Shown here in pieces: positions 8,701 through 17,532 of a stretch of 64,000 nt of DNA (position 1 is its first letter; each line of letters opens with the position of its first letter). The stretch is taken from IMG/VR virus record IMGVR_UViG_3300027881_000536, positions 1 through 64,000 of that record. One strand, 5' to 3'. This stretch comes from a virus. The translations under genes were made by a program, and so were the position numbers. Under the pieces are notes generated by a model, which was given only the letters and a program-made list of their open reading frames with translations, was not told the DNA's origin and made no database searches.

Positions 8701-11700
8701 TGGGTGAGGCTACTGATGTCACTAGCGCGAAGTTGAAAAGACACCTTATGGAAATCAACCATCCTGACAAGTTTGAACATCGCCCTTCTTACCAAATATG
8801 TCCCTCTTGTGAAGGCACTAAGAAGGAAAGGGACCATCATACTCATAATTGGATAGACGGTTCTTCTTGCACTAGATGTTCTGTAAGAGGAAAACCTCCT
8901 ACTGGTTATATTCATAAGGGTAATCGTAAAGTGAGTAGAATATTTGATTTGCCTGAGATAAGAACAGGAGTACCAGAATGTCCTTGTTGCAAAGATGGTA
9001 GTGGTCAAATGATTAATTCTCCAGGAGGGCTTGGGAAGAGTACTCGAGTTTATCATTTCCCCATTGACCATGATTTTGATACCATGACGACTATGGACCA
9101 TATCTTTGATTTAGAGAATAAATTAAAACGCGCTCAGACAAAATTCAGTAAAGAGCCTAATGATGGGAATAAAAATCAAGTCATGCAGATATATGAGGCT
9201 CTTAATGATGCTATTGAGGAAGAGACTCCACTATTGACAAAGACACTCGGTATGAGATTTGAAAGGGCTCAGGCAGAGTCTGGTAAGACTGGGCGTTCCA
9301 TGGCGGCTTTTATTGGAGGTGCGTATGGCGATGGGGAGTTTAGAGATTATGGTGTTTCATGGTTAGATAGACGACTCCCGAATGGGAAAATTGACAAGGA
9401 TTGGCAACCTACTGTTGGAAAGACCCCTTGCCCATTCTGTGCTGAGGTCAATAAGAGAGGCGAACCCCTACCTGGAAAGTTAGCAGGTACAACTCCAATG
9501 CTTGGTGATAAGGATGGTTATCATAGTCCTGCAGGTTTCTTGGGAGAAGCCCAAGGATGTCCGAGTGATTCTCACAGGGAAGATGGAGCGACTATATTCT
9601 CACAGATGGTTGCAGTCAAGCATTGGGTTGGGGAGAAGGAGTTTAATCCTGATACTGCAAGAATGGAACCTGGTAAACACCACGATATGTTAGATTTGAT
9701 AGAAGATAGTTGGAGTAAGGGCCCAGTTATAGATGATTTGAGGGATAGATTTCCAGTTGTGAGTAAATCCTCACCAGAAGAGAAGAGAAAATGGTTTGAG
9801 AAGAATCCTGGTAAGAAACTTGAGCACTTTTTCAAGGAACGGACTCAGAAGGCAAGGGATAGAGATGCTTATTCCCCTAGACCACCACAGACTATCGGAG
9901 ATTATATGTTCAATAAATTCGCTGCTCTCAGAAGAAAGAGTGGGAAGCCTACTCCGCAAGAACGCATAACTCACAAAGGAGCCTCTAGTTACTTATCCCA
10001 AGATAAGGCTAGAGTGGACCCCGTCTCTACTTTGCAGAAAACGGACTACTTGGGGTCTACAGTATCATCTGATGCATTCACTAAGGGTGAGCATTTTCTA
10101 GATAAATTGGATTCTAGTGGTATATTAGATTTTGAGGACGACTCATTCAGTAATGAGAATGAGTTAAAGCGACTTTTCGCGATACATTGTTTGATACCTG
10201 ATTACTATGGGCATAGACACTCTAACCCATTGTATATGACTGGTGGAGAGAGTGAGAAGGACTTGCGGAAATGGGCTAGAAATGTTCTGGGTGTGAAAAG
10301 AAACCATCCGGTAGGAGAAGAGATGAAATCAGAGTTCAGACATAATTTGCATATGATAGAGCCTCTTTTACAATTAGAAAAGGAATGGAGCCATTACTAC
10401 TTGGCTCCTAGAGAAGAGATGGTAGAAGAATCAGGGTGGCCTACTTCCATATTCAATACCACGGACTCCAAGCAGCCATTCCTCAATCAGGACGATTTGC
10501 AGAGGGTATTTGGTGAACTTCGTGGACATTATCGTGACTGGTGGGAGTTGATGGATTATGGTCATTATAGCCCTGACCATCATGGGTTCGTTCCCCCGAC
10601 AGTACATTTCCCTGACCTATGCCTTTTCTTGAACAACCAGCATATGCCAGAAGAAGTGGCTAAGGCTTGGTTTAATCATGACGATAAGCAATTACCTGAC
10701 TGGATGCATACCAAGGGTAAGAGTATGGAAGAGATGCAGGAATTGGCTAGTGTTCTATGGGCGGCAGGTCAAGGAGACCAAAATACTAGTCTTGAGTACC
10801 CTAAGTCAGTTGAGTGGATGGAGCAAGCGAGAGCAGACGGGAATGACCCTGACGAGTCTACTAAAATGCTCTGGTTCCGAATTAGAGATATGTTACAAAG
10901 GCGTTCTAGAGACCCTGAAGGTTCTAAGAAAGCATTAGAAGCACTCATGACCCAGAGGAATAGAACTCAACTAAACCAGTGGGGTTTCCCAACAGGTTGC
11001 CCTTGTTGCAAAGGAGAAGGACAAGTTACTGCACATCAGTTCTTAGAGCGTGCTCCTGCATTCATAGATATGGTCGACGATGATGGCTACTTTTCTGATG
11101 TACCATTGGGTGCTGATGGAACTCCTCTAGAAAAAGTAGATGGTGCATATCAAATGAATGACCCTAAGGTTCACGAATTTTTCAAAGACCATGCTAGGTC
11201 ATATTCTCATCCTAATTGGGTAGACCACAAGGAGTATGATAAGAAGGACCCCTATTGGAGAAGACATGTCATGATGCAATGCCCTGGGTGTAAAGGTACT
11301 CATGTTTGCCCTTCTTGTGATGGTCACACTGGTCGTCACCACGCATCTCCTATCATGATGGCAGTTCGCAATATTAGGAATATGCTTCACAAGGAGGCGA
11401 TGGGTATGGCTGGTAGATTCATGAAACAGCCTGTTATGGAGGATGGTCCTGTAGAAATGCAGACCGACACTCACGCTGCAGAAATCAATAATATGCCTGC
11501 TGAGGTATTGGAGGACTATGTGCCTGCTCGTGCTCAGATAGAGCCTTATACTCATGAGAGACCCAAGATGGGTTATATCGGTGCACCTACTGGTAAGAAA
11601 CCACCAGATGAAGGGGATAGAAAGGACCAGGCAGATGATGGTGGCAGTGGTATTCTATGGGTTGAAGAAGAAGATGATGAGGGGGAGTCAACTGGTTACT

Positions 11701-14700
11701 ACTATACAATCAGAGACCCTTGGCATTCCAATAGAGGTGGAAGAGGTACGCTCGCTTCCTTTGACAGGGAGTTGAAAAGGGTCACAGCCGAGCAGTTATT
11801 TGAAGGCTTATCACCAGAGGAATTCTATGATAGGGAGGATAAGAAAGATGCTGACTCTGCAAAGCAGGCTGAACTATGGGATTTGGCAGAAGGGGCGAAG
11901 AATATTAGAGAGGGGGCACGGTGGGACCCAGGTGCTCAGACACGCCCTAAGGCTGTCCAGGAAATGATAGATAGGAATCTGGCAGACCCGACATTGAAAC
12001 CTAGTAAGTGTGTGTTCCCAGGTTGTAATCAAGACATCACATATGGGCAGAAATACTGTACTGGGGAGGAAATGTACCCCCATATCAGTGTAGGGGCTGG
12101 AGGTCGAAAATTCATGGAGATGAGACCCACAGAAAAGGAGGCCCCTAATCACTTTGCACTAGTCAAAAGTCCTCATTACAAAGATGCGGTACTCAATTCT
12201 AGCATGCCGAGTAAGAACTATTGGGGTGGTCGTGAACCTATTGAGAAGATGCTTGAATTAGGGTTTAAGTTAGAAGGGAGCAAGAGGTTCGGTGTTAGAC
12301 AGGATATGGATACAGAGGCTCACAAGGAATTCATGAAAAGTGATTTCGTTAGGGTTTTGAATGAACATGGGTGGTCTGCCCCTTATCTATCAGATGACCC
12401 TGACTATGGGTCAAGTTCGCCTTTTCCAAAACCTCAACATCTAAGAGGGCGAAACAAAGCATACAATACACTAAGGGGTAAACTAGCGAATGGTGAAATT
12501 ACTCCTGAGGAGTATGAGAAGAAGATGAAGACTACTGAGGAAGGAATGAAGCCACTTAGTAATGAAGAGTTTGAGGAGAAGATGGAGGAGATGCGGACAG
12601 AGTGGTTCAATGTCACTAGAGATGCAGTGGCTGCTTGGCGTGATAGTATTGAGAAGATAGACATGCATATACCTTACTTTACACACCCCGAGGATAAGGG
12701 AAGAGTCTTCACACCTTTCGATATTTTCGATAGTCAAGGTATACCTCAAGACCATCTCCATAGCATATTTGATTATATTCCACACGGTTTAGACCCAGAT
12801 AATAATCCTCAGCATAAGACAAATTGGAAAACTGTAGGTGGTCAGAGAGTTGGATTATACTCTGTTATTCCTAAACAGGTCTGTAAGAGATGCTGGAGTG
12901 ATATAAGTAAGGAAGAGCGTGAGAATTGTGAATGCGACACTTGCGGTGAAACTCTAGCAAGCGAACATGATATAGATAGTAGTATGATGGGGATGAGTGA
13001 TAGAGGCGTACCTACTTCAATACAAGTTCAAGCAAGTGGTACTCCATTCCCTCAAGGCGCTTTGTCTCCTTTTATCAATAGTGCAAAGCATCCTGATTTG
13101 GCTGTCAAGGTATACCTCAGAGACCGACTTAGGAATAGAGCCGCTTACATAGCAGAGCATATGAAGCCTGAGGATGGTGAATTTGACCCCGCTATGACTC
13201 AATGCAAGCGTTGTAGTGGTCATGGTATATTACAAGATGAACATGGTAATCCAGTCAAATGTGGGCATTGTGTGCAAATACCTGATTTGGAATCTGAGTT
13301 AGGTAAGAATAATCATATGGTATTCAATGATGTAGACAAAGATGCTTTAATGCAAGTACATACTCCAAACTATCGGTTGATGAAAGGTAATCCACAAGAC
13401 CCAAATTCATGGAAACCCATAGATGAGAATGATGAAGAGGAATTCAAGCAGGCTCTCAAAGTGTTGAGATTAGGAGCAGGTGGTTCCAAAATCAGTGGTC
13501 GTATTTTAGGTACAGATGTAGAACAGAGGCTTAGAAAAGTGCAAATAGGAGACGAAGATGATTCTCTAGAAGAAGTAGTAGATGAAGATAAGGCAGAGGA
13601 GGCTGAACAGTATCTTAGGACTTTCTTGCAGATAGACAAGGAAGGAAAACATAGTCCAGTTCATATTCCTACTATGAACCCAGGATTATTTTCCAATAAT
13701 GTATGGGCTAATAGCAAGGGTGACGCTCCTTTGGCTAAATTCAAAGGTCATGATGATGGTAGAAATAAGGTTCAAACAAAGGTAAATGAGCATTTACATT
13801 CTGCATCTCACGATTTATTGAGTAGGGAATTATTCAGATTGGCTGGAGTTAGAAATTTTACTGAGTTAGGCAATCCGGGTCAAGGTGGTGGAAAGACGCT
13901 GGATGATGGTACTAGAGAGTTTCCGAGTTGGGTGCCTAGTGCTAGAGCCAAGAAACTGGCGAAGAGTAATATGAAAACCATTCGTCAGTTAAAGAAGAAG
14001 AAGAATATCAGTGAGACAGACCAAGCAAAGTTAGAAGATGCTCTTCTCTTGAAAGAATTCATAGGAGAAGGGAAGAGACCTGCGTGGGTACTAGGACTTG
14101 GTAATCCCATAGCAGTAGCCAATCAAGCACAATCAAACACTGAAGGTTATATGTTGGCCCCAAAAGAGGGTTTCACTGGTGTAGACATAGATATGCCAGA
14201 AACTATTATCAGAGGCTCTATCATGGGTAATGAAAATACATCTAGTGCTGAGAGGGCTGCAGGGATAGTCGGTATGTTAGATGGTGATAACAATCATTGG
14301 GTTGCGAAAGGAATTGGGAGTTTTGGTGTGGGTGGTTTGGAGTATACTAATGCTATGCGAGATATAGTTAATAGAGCAGAATCAGCATTCTTTGTAGGCG
14401 GGCCAAAACTTGGCACTATAATGGATGGTAGTCATGTTGCTCACAGCGAAATGCGTTCTGAAGGTGCTTTGATGAAGAATGCACTTTTCACTCCATCAGC
14501 ACTTCACGATGAAGCCCATAAGGCCTATGCTGAAGGGAGAGAGGAACATGGAGACCAATACATGGGACTATTGGGGCATGTATTCAAGGATACTGATATT
14601 GACACACCTATGAAAAATGAGGATGAAATAGAATCACACAGAAATGCTTCTATGGCTGGGCATTCTGAAATAGACCCGATGGGCCATGGGGGGACCCATG

Positions 14701-14900
14701 AACGCTATGATGTAGAACGAGACGATACTGCGGCTATGGCAAATCAGCCTCCAATGTCTTTCGGGGCTAGTCAGGCTGATAGTCCAAGTGCAGTACAAGC
14801 CCAGCAATGGGGGGCAGATGATGAGACTCTTCAATTGAGTGAGGACCCTGCAGAGGTTGCCTGGGCTAACATTCTCAAGAATCTTGCAATAAACCATTGA
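5796..14900 (+). CDS. Giant zinc-rich protein, AW-LK-tagged at both ends
   Basis: About 3034 aa, family not recognised. The tag is at the N terminus (SPVDSAWEILK) and a variant sits near the C terminus (EVAWANILK). About ten Cys clusters of the CxxCxG(x)G or CxxC type are spread along it, near bases 7878-7960, 8136-8220, 8800-8880, 8980, 9429, 11000, 11280-11320, 12010, 12882-12950 and 13204-13270. Near base 8760 there is HPDK after a basic helix and just before a CxxC pair, reminiscent of J-domain helix II. There are acidic low-complexity stretches (about 7080-7260) and no clear membrane segments. Start: GTG 5796 is preferred; TTG 5784 lies in a hairpin loop without a ribosome site. It is possibly a virion or virion-delivered protein; no enzymatic motif was found. 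Confidence 0.85.
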   Translation: MLVSPVDSAWEILKGHILKASAGEPPDKTERNLINDICHEKGKNARTILKQHENDERLLVRLNEIVRKYDNDFNLASASDKEPIYRAVTEDGSALWPAGCEDALFQSTSKMASDHYKRMSPSKFVSNKEIMLLSRHPDESAGAMLSDRLRDLVELNPDAADDAKKEVMARLEDHISELDRSEKTEKTVSARMRGREGEEGYENHVREVLHKQHRMRVLKNHYRDRAASEIVGELQGVKKHHSTCPEHGVIGFPNCECPSILDSQRSDYLTLEQRMGGRHHPRHWENENLKNGVVASINDLVHIMCEFSNMANSSTIRTDGGSRKDRLEHWWKNTPWDQRKVILGLEIKYKGKHSPSLPYLLGEWMNNDDKRDFLRFVSDFEGSKSKRRREGTGARGRAASTDPGIIGDWSSNDLFHYLSPDESFASPDTHADEDSLGDTTYEDVDVGGAGDSGYGGETHFGHEGEGGIEVEDDPYSEEDIVGSEYASQTGSVRGGRKSRKPPFQIYTQQWFSTKKEKDDWLADMQERVKLSESGGETVNIRRDGKEIEVPLFQSHHPDYLTKSEMKDIIGQNDFAAECIENLNKDAAEDLLEEKRGHMQKEIDEKGVLYDGQSRGLRVSPKTMDLALEVLGFSRTPEGQRYGKLKDALFTDGKFMKENPDHILDSGVGRAAINNLLQGAEKHREAAGQTVRTIQCTKCGGSRVSKRRSSGKGGRLYPCGKCRDPFTGESTGYTTAYREGDASPEQKEQIIHDMRKEYEDIKASFIPSIRDLAHEAGFSKQCQGCKGSGEDEILRDSEGKPEKCIECEGYGNDIFLEPYLKDIYTKQEQGLSAEEAMDAAIKDAERRHSILKYRDRERLHDKRMSDLEKYGLLSNGVPALFYMNRLHEKIGSNGGGVLNRKALEAHRKEILDESPDIGFHRLKQELADRLLKVFSYIDRKHDYHGLKLADAIHSPYFEELLNILSEKPHLGEATDVTSAKLKRHLMEINHPDKFEHRPSYQICPSCEGTKKERDHHTHNWIDGSSCTRCSVRGKPPTGYIHKGNRKVSRIFDLPEIRTGVPECPCCKDGSGQMINSPGGLGKSTRVYHFPIDHDFDTMTTMDHIFDLENKLKRAQTKFSKEPNDGNKNQVMQIYEALNDAIEEETPLLTKTLGMRFERAQAESGKTGRSMAAFIGGAYGDGEFRDYGVSWLDRRLPNGKIDKDWQPTVGKTPCPFCAEVNKRGEPLPGKLAGTTPMLGDKDGYHSPAGFLGEAQGCPSDSHREDGATIFSQMVAVKHWVGEKEFNPDTARMEPGKHHDMLDLIEDSWSKGPVIDDLRDRFPVVSKSSPEEKRKWFEKNPGKKLEHFFKERTQKARDRDAYSPRPPQTIGDYMFNKFAALRRKSGKPTPQERITHKGASSYLSQDKARVDPVSTLQKTDYLGSTVSSDAFTKGEHFLDKLDSSGILDFEDDSFSNENELKRLFAIHCLIPDYYGHRHSNPLYMTGGESEKDLRKWARNVLGVKRNHPVGEEMKSEFRHNLHMIEPLLQLEKEWSHYYLAPREEMVEESGWPTSIFNTTDSKQPFLNQDDLQRVFGELRGHYRDWWELMDYGHYSPDHHGFVPPTVHFPDLCLFLNNQHMPEEVAKAWFNHDDKQLPDWMHTKGKSMEEMQELASVLWAAGQGDQNTSLEYPKSVEWMEQARADGNDPDESTKMLWFRIRDMLQRRSRDPEGSKKALEALMTQRNRTQLNQWGFPTGCPCCKGEGQVTAHQFLERAPAFIDMVDDDGYFSDVPLGADGTPLEKVDGAYQMNDPKVHEFFKDHARSYSHPNWVDHKEYDKKDPYWRRHVMMQCPGCKGTHVCPSCDGHTGRHHASPIMMAVRNIRNMLHKEAMGMAGRFMKQPVMEDGPVEMQTDTHAAEINNMPAEVLEDYVPARAQIEPYTHERPKMGYIGAPTGKKPPDEGDRKDQADDGGSGILWVEEEDDEGESTGYYYTIRDPWHSNRGGRGTLASFDRELKRVTAEQLFEGLSPEEFYDREDKKDADSAKQAELWDLAEGAKNIREGARWDPGAQTRPKAVQEMIDRNLADPTLKPSKCVFPGCNQDITYGQKYCTGEEMYPHISVGAGGRKFMEMRPTEKEAPNHFALVKSPHYKDAVLNSSMPSKNYWGGREPIEKMLELGFKLEGSKRFGVRQDMDTEAHKEFMKSDFVRVLNEHGWSAPYLSDDPDYGSSSPFPKPQHLRGRNKAYNTLRGKLANGEITPEEYEKKMKTTEEGMKPLSNEEFEEKMEEMRTEWFNVTRDAVAAWRDSIEKIDMHIPYFTHPEDKGRVFTPFDIFDSQGIPQDHLHSIFDYIPHGLDPDNNPQHKTNWKTVGGQRVGLYSVIPKQVCKRCWSDISKEERENCECDTCGETLASEHDIDSSMMGMSDRGVPTSIQVQASGTPFPQGALSPFINSAKHPDLAVKVYLRDRLRNRAAYIAEHMKPEDGEFDPAMTQCKRCSGHGILQDEHGNPVKCGHCVQIPDLESELGKNNHMVFNDVDKDALMQVHTPNYRLMKGNPQDPNSWKPIDENDEEEFKQALKVLRLGAGGSKISGRILGTDVEQRLRKVQIGDEDDSLEEVVDEDKAEEAEQYLRTFLQIDKEGKHSPVHIPTMNPGLFSNNVWANSKGDAPLAKFKGHDDGRNKVQTKVNEHLHSASHDLLSRELFRLAGVRNFTELGNPGQGGGKTLDDGTREFPSWVPSARAKKLAKSNMKTIRQLKKKKNISETDQAKLEDALLLKEFIGEGKRPAWVLGLGNPIAVANQAQSNTEGYMLAPKEGFTGVDIDMPETIIRGSIMGNENTSSAERAAGIVGMLDGDNNHWVAKGIGSFGVGGLEYTNAMRDIVNRAESAFFVGGPKLGTIMDGSHVAHSEMRSEGALMKNALFTPSALHDEAHKAYAEGREEHGDQYMGLLGHVFKDTDIDTPMKNEDEIESHRNASMAGHSEIDPMGHGGTHERYDVERDDTAAMANQPPMSFGASQADSPSAVQAQQWGADDETLQLSEDPAEVAWANILKNLAINH

Positions 14901-14910
14901 AAACGATAAC

Positions 14911-14930
14911 CCGGTTAACCTTACAACCGG
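14911..14930 (+). terminator. Hairpin after the giant gene
   Basis: CCGGTT (14911-14916) pairs with AACCGG (14925-14930) across an 8-base loop. It lies 10 bases after the giant gene's stop in a 74-base gap. No U-run follows. It could mark the end of the first transcription unit. Confidence 0.35.
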
Positions 14931-14940
14931 AGATTATATG
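14931..14940 (+). promoter_or_regulatory. Possible TATA-like promoter of the GTPase operon
   Basis: AGATTATATG lies about 35-45 bases before ATG 14975 and directly after a hairpin. Position and composition fit a basal archaeal promoter. A GGTGAGG ribosome site follows at about 14961. Assigned by eye only. Confidence 0.3.
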
Positions 14941-14974
14941 AGGTTCTGTCCTATCGCACAGGTGAGGAAGAAGT

Positions 14975-15535
14975 ATGGCATCGCCAAATATCCCCCTACA
15001 ACCTAGTGAGACAACTGCAGATGAATTAAGGGTCTTGGGTCTAATCACCTTTGTGTCCTTGCTTGTGGGCTCAACTATCGCCGTGTTTGATTCTGGACTT
15101 TGGCTCAAGGCTGCTGATACCCAAACTAATGCTTACACATATGCGATGGCTGCCTTCACCCTACAAGGGATGTCCTTCGTTCTGTACAAGTTATTGATGC
15201 AGGACTCGATGGACCATAAGGCGGGCTTCGCACGCATGGACAGAGATAGGACTCGCAGAATGCAGCAAATGCAGCAACAGATGGCTAACCGACAGATGGA
15301 ACTAGAGATGAAAATGCAAGAGGCTCAGTTCGTTCGACAGATGCAGATGATGGAACACCAGCAGGAAATGGAATCCACTGGGGCTGATATCGTAAACATG
15401 GGTGATATGTTACTAATCCCTCAACCCCCTGGTCCTCCTCAGCACCCTTCCGAGGAGAAAGGTTCTATTGACTTGGGGCCGTCCAACAATCAGCCACGCA
15501 GTGCTGGTGGGCAGTTTGCTTCTAAGAAGGTGTAG
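14975..15535 (+). CDS. Two-pass membrane protein with Met/Gln-rich coiled coil
   Basis: A 186-aa protein with hydrophobic segments at about residues 20-38 and 54-74. They are followed by a long coiled-coil-like region (about 85-140) built almost wholly of Met, Gln, Glu and Arg, then a Pro-rich tail. It is the first gene of a tight cluster with a second membrane protein and an Arf-like GTPase. The coiled coil is probably exposed to one side of a membrane as a docking arm. Start ATG 14975 follows a good GGTGAGG site. No family recognised. Holins are also small two-pass proteins but lack such a coiled coil. Confidence 0.8.
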   Translation: MASPNIPLQPSETTADELRVLGLITFVSLLVGSTIAVFDSGLWLKAADTQTNAYTYAMAAFTLQGMSFVLYKLLMQDSMDHKAGFARMDRDRTRRMQQMQQQMANRQMELEMKMQEAQFVRQMQMMEHQQEMESTGADIVNMGDMLLIPQPPGPPQHPSEEKGSIDLGPSNNQPRSAGGQFASKKV

Positions 15536-15539
15536 TTGA

Positions 15540-15785
15540 ATGGGATGGCTTTTCAAGACTCCCAGTGACGATGCTACTGAAGCGACTCTCAAGGCTCTTC
15601 ATTGGCAGAACACACTCGATAATTACTATGAGTATAGTTGGGGGTGGTTTAGAACTGTGCTCTTCACTATAGGGGCAGTATTCATCACTTCGGCTGTAGA
15701 GAGCAATGTGGGTGTCAGTATATGGGAGAACACAGTAGATTCCTTTATCACATGGGCTCAGGAGACAGTCGGCGGTTGGGTGTAA
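15540..15785 (+). CDS. Small single-pass membrane protein
   Basis: An 81-aa protein with one hydrophobic segment (about residues 36-53) flanked by Trp-rich helices. It lies 4 bases after the coiled-coil membrane protein and 6 bases before the GTPase, so the three are probably co-translated. Function unknown; it may anchor the GTPase or form part of a membrane complex. Confidence 0.72.
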   Translation: MGWLFKTPSDDATEATLKALHWQNTLDNYYEYSWGWFRTVLFTIGAVFITSAVESNVGVSIWENTVDSFITWAQETVGGWV

Positions 15786-15791
15786 GCGTGC

Positions 15792-16508
15792 ATGGCGATT
15801 GGCGGTTCAGTCCTGATGGCAGCGGTAGTATTCGGAAACGACCTCTACAACTACATGAAACCTCGTCGGTTAGGGATATACGGCCCTACTCAGGTAGGGA
15901 AAACAACCTTAGATATGTTCATGACAACTCCAGGAGAAATGGCCGATGTGGAGGACAGGACTACCCACTCAGAGAGACTCCTAGGTTCAGGGCATGTTCT
16001 ACCTCAACCTACTCGCAAGAGGATACGATACAAAGGGGAGAAGAGAGTAATACACTCATCAGACCTAGGAGGGCAGCAACGATTCTGGAATCTTTGGATA
16101 GACGACATGGTAGAGAGGCAGGTCGAAATGGTCATCTTCATGATAGACGACAGGGCTCAGAATGGGAACGGGGCAGATACAATCGACGCAGTGGGAGGGC
16201 TGGAGTATCTCGTAGACGCCTTAATCGACAGGAGATGGAAGTATCGAAGTCTCAGAAGCCGATGGAAAGGGCAGAAATATGCCCCCAAACAAATATGGGT
16301 TGTAGCAAACAAGGCAGACACATGGTGGGACAGTCAAGCAAATATCCTGTGGCAGTCTCAGCGATTGAGGGAACATCCTATATTCAACCCCTACCGACCA
16401 GCAATGGTGAAACTCCAGAAGGCAGGCATCCCCTGTCGAGTGAGCATGATGGCCACCAAGATAGGCTGGAATGTGGAACAGACTCTGGTGGACATGTTAA
16501 CATGGTGA
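15792..16508 (+). CDS. Arf/Ras-like small GTPase
   Basis: A 238-aa P-loop GTPase with the full set of G motifs: G1 GPTQVGKTT (residues 31-39), G3 DLGGQ (91-95), G4 NKAD (173-176) and a G5-like ATKIG (221-225). DLGGQ and the VVANKAD context are closest to the Arf/Sar/SRP-receptor-beta branch, and the Gln needed for GTP hydrolysis is kept. A short hydrophobic N-terminal stretch (about 3-14) may give membrane contact. Arf-like GTPases act as GTP-driven switches on membranes in eukaryotes and occur in archaea. A viral copy in a cluster of membrane proteins is unusual. Start ATG 15792; a GTG lies 4 bases upstream in another frame. Confidence 0.85.
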   Translation: MAIGGSVLMAAVVFGNDLYNYMKPRRLGIYGPTQVGKTTLDMFMTTPGEMADVEDRTTHSERLLGSGHVLPQPTRKRIRYKGEKRVIHSSDLGGQQRFWNLWIDDMVERQVEMVIFMIDDRAQNGNGADTIDAVGGLEYLVDALIDRRWKYRSLRSRWKGQKYAPKQIWVVANKADTWWDSQANILWQSQRLREHPIFNPYRPAMVKLQKAGIPCRVSMMATKIGWNVEQTLVDMLTW

Positions 16509-16512
16509 TATT

Positions 16513-17532
16513 ATGGTGATGAACCCGTTTGGACAACCCTCAGAATTACCCCCATTGGGGTCTTACAACAGCCAGCAGATGCTACAGATAGCCGGTAACT
16601 CACAGGTGCCGTTAGCACAATTGAGAGAGATGGCCCAGGCTCAGACCTATATGCAGGAAGCAGCAATGCAGACTCATATCGAGATACCCAAGGTCAATTT
16701 CTACCCATCGAACCATGGTAATCTCAAGAAGGCTCGAAGGTCGGATATCCGCCAAGCCTACAGACTCCTCACCCCCACCAAACGGAGTCTATTATCCCCG
16801 CGCAGATGGTGGTTCGGTGGAAAGTACCAGTATTCCGGGGATGCCACCCACTGCTGCATCGACGGTTGTGATGTAGATAATCTGATGAGGGCTGCTGGTA
16901 ATGTCTATGATATGATTAAGGATGAGGAGACTGGAAAGTCTCTTTGGGACCTATATTTCACAGACCCTGTGAGTGGGGAGTCAAGAGGCTTCCAGGCTCG
17001 TGAGGGTGTGACTAGCGGTAGAATAGTTAGGGGGACATACTGTCCTGAGCACCTTCATCTCTATCACTTGCTCCTGAAGTGGGAGACTGCAGAACAGGAT
17101 GAGGAGGATGGGACTACAAGCACCCTCAAGTCTAGGTTGAACAAAGGCGTCTCCATGGTTACTGTCCCAGTGGCTGGTATGGCTGGTGGAGTGATAGGGA
17201 AGGATAATACTCCCCTCCCCCTGCAGAAATATCAACCATTCTTCAATATGATGAAACAGGACAACATACCTGTGGTGAGGCTGCAGAATACAGATGGGAA
17301 CAATGACCTCACTGTAGTTGTCTTTGACATGAGGCAATTCGAGACGGGGGTCAACTCTAGACTCATCAATGAGGCTATTCTTAATACTGGCTCTACTACT
17401 TCTGGTACACCTACTATGGGGCTCGGAGAACTGTTAGCACAGACAGCACCTCAGGCGGAAACTTCAACTGTGCCACCCCCTACGCAGGAAATGATGGACA
17501 CTGCTGAGGCTATGCAAGGGGTGGTCGAATGA
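16513..17532 (+). CDS. Unknown 339-aa protein of the GTPase cluster
   Basis: Not recognised. The N-terminal third is rich in Gln, Met and Pro. A central part has Cys pairs (CCIDGC near residue 116, then CPEH near 177) that could bind zinc together. The region around residues 205-275 (GVSMVTVPVAGMAGG onward) looks alpha/beta. The C terminus is a Thr/Pro/Glu-rich tail. Start ATG 16513 follows GGTGAT; ATG 16519 is an alternative. It overlaps the next gene by 4 bases. It may be a partner or effector of the GTPase, from position only. Confidence 0.72.
   Translation: MVMNPFGQPSELPPLGSYNSQQMLQIAGNSQVPLAQLREMAQAQTYMQEAAMQTHIEIPKVNFYPSNHGNLKKARRSDIRQAYRLLTPTKRSLLSPRRWWFGGKYQYSGDATHCCIDGCDVDNLMRAAGNVYDMIKDEETGKSLWDLYFTDPVSGESRGFQAREGVTSGRIVRGTYCPEHLHLYHLLLKWETAEQDEEDGTTSTLKSRLNKGVSMVTVPVAGMAGGVIGKDNTPLPLQKYQPFFNMMKQDNIPVVRLQNTDGNNDLTVVVFDMRQFETGVNSRLINEAILNTGSTTSGTPTMGLGELLAQTAPQAETSTVPPPTQEMMDTAEAMQGVVE

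Noticed and set aside
15722-16519. A 265-codon open frame overlapping the GTPase gene in another frame
   Set aside because: Its product is Arg/Ser/Gly-rich and lacks any motif, while the overlapping frame has all GTPase motifs. It is a shadow of A/G-rich codon use.
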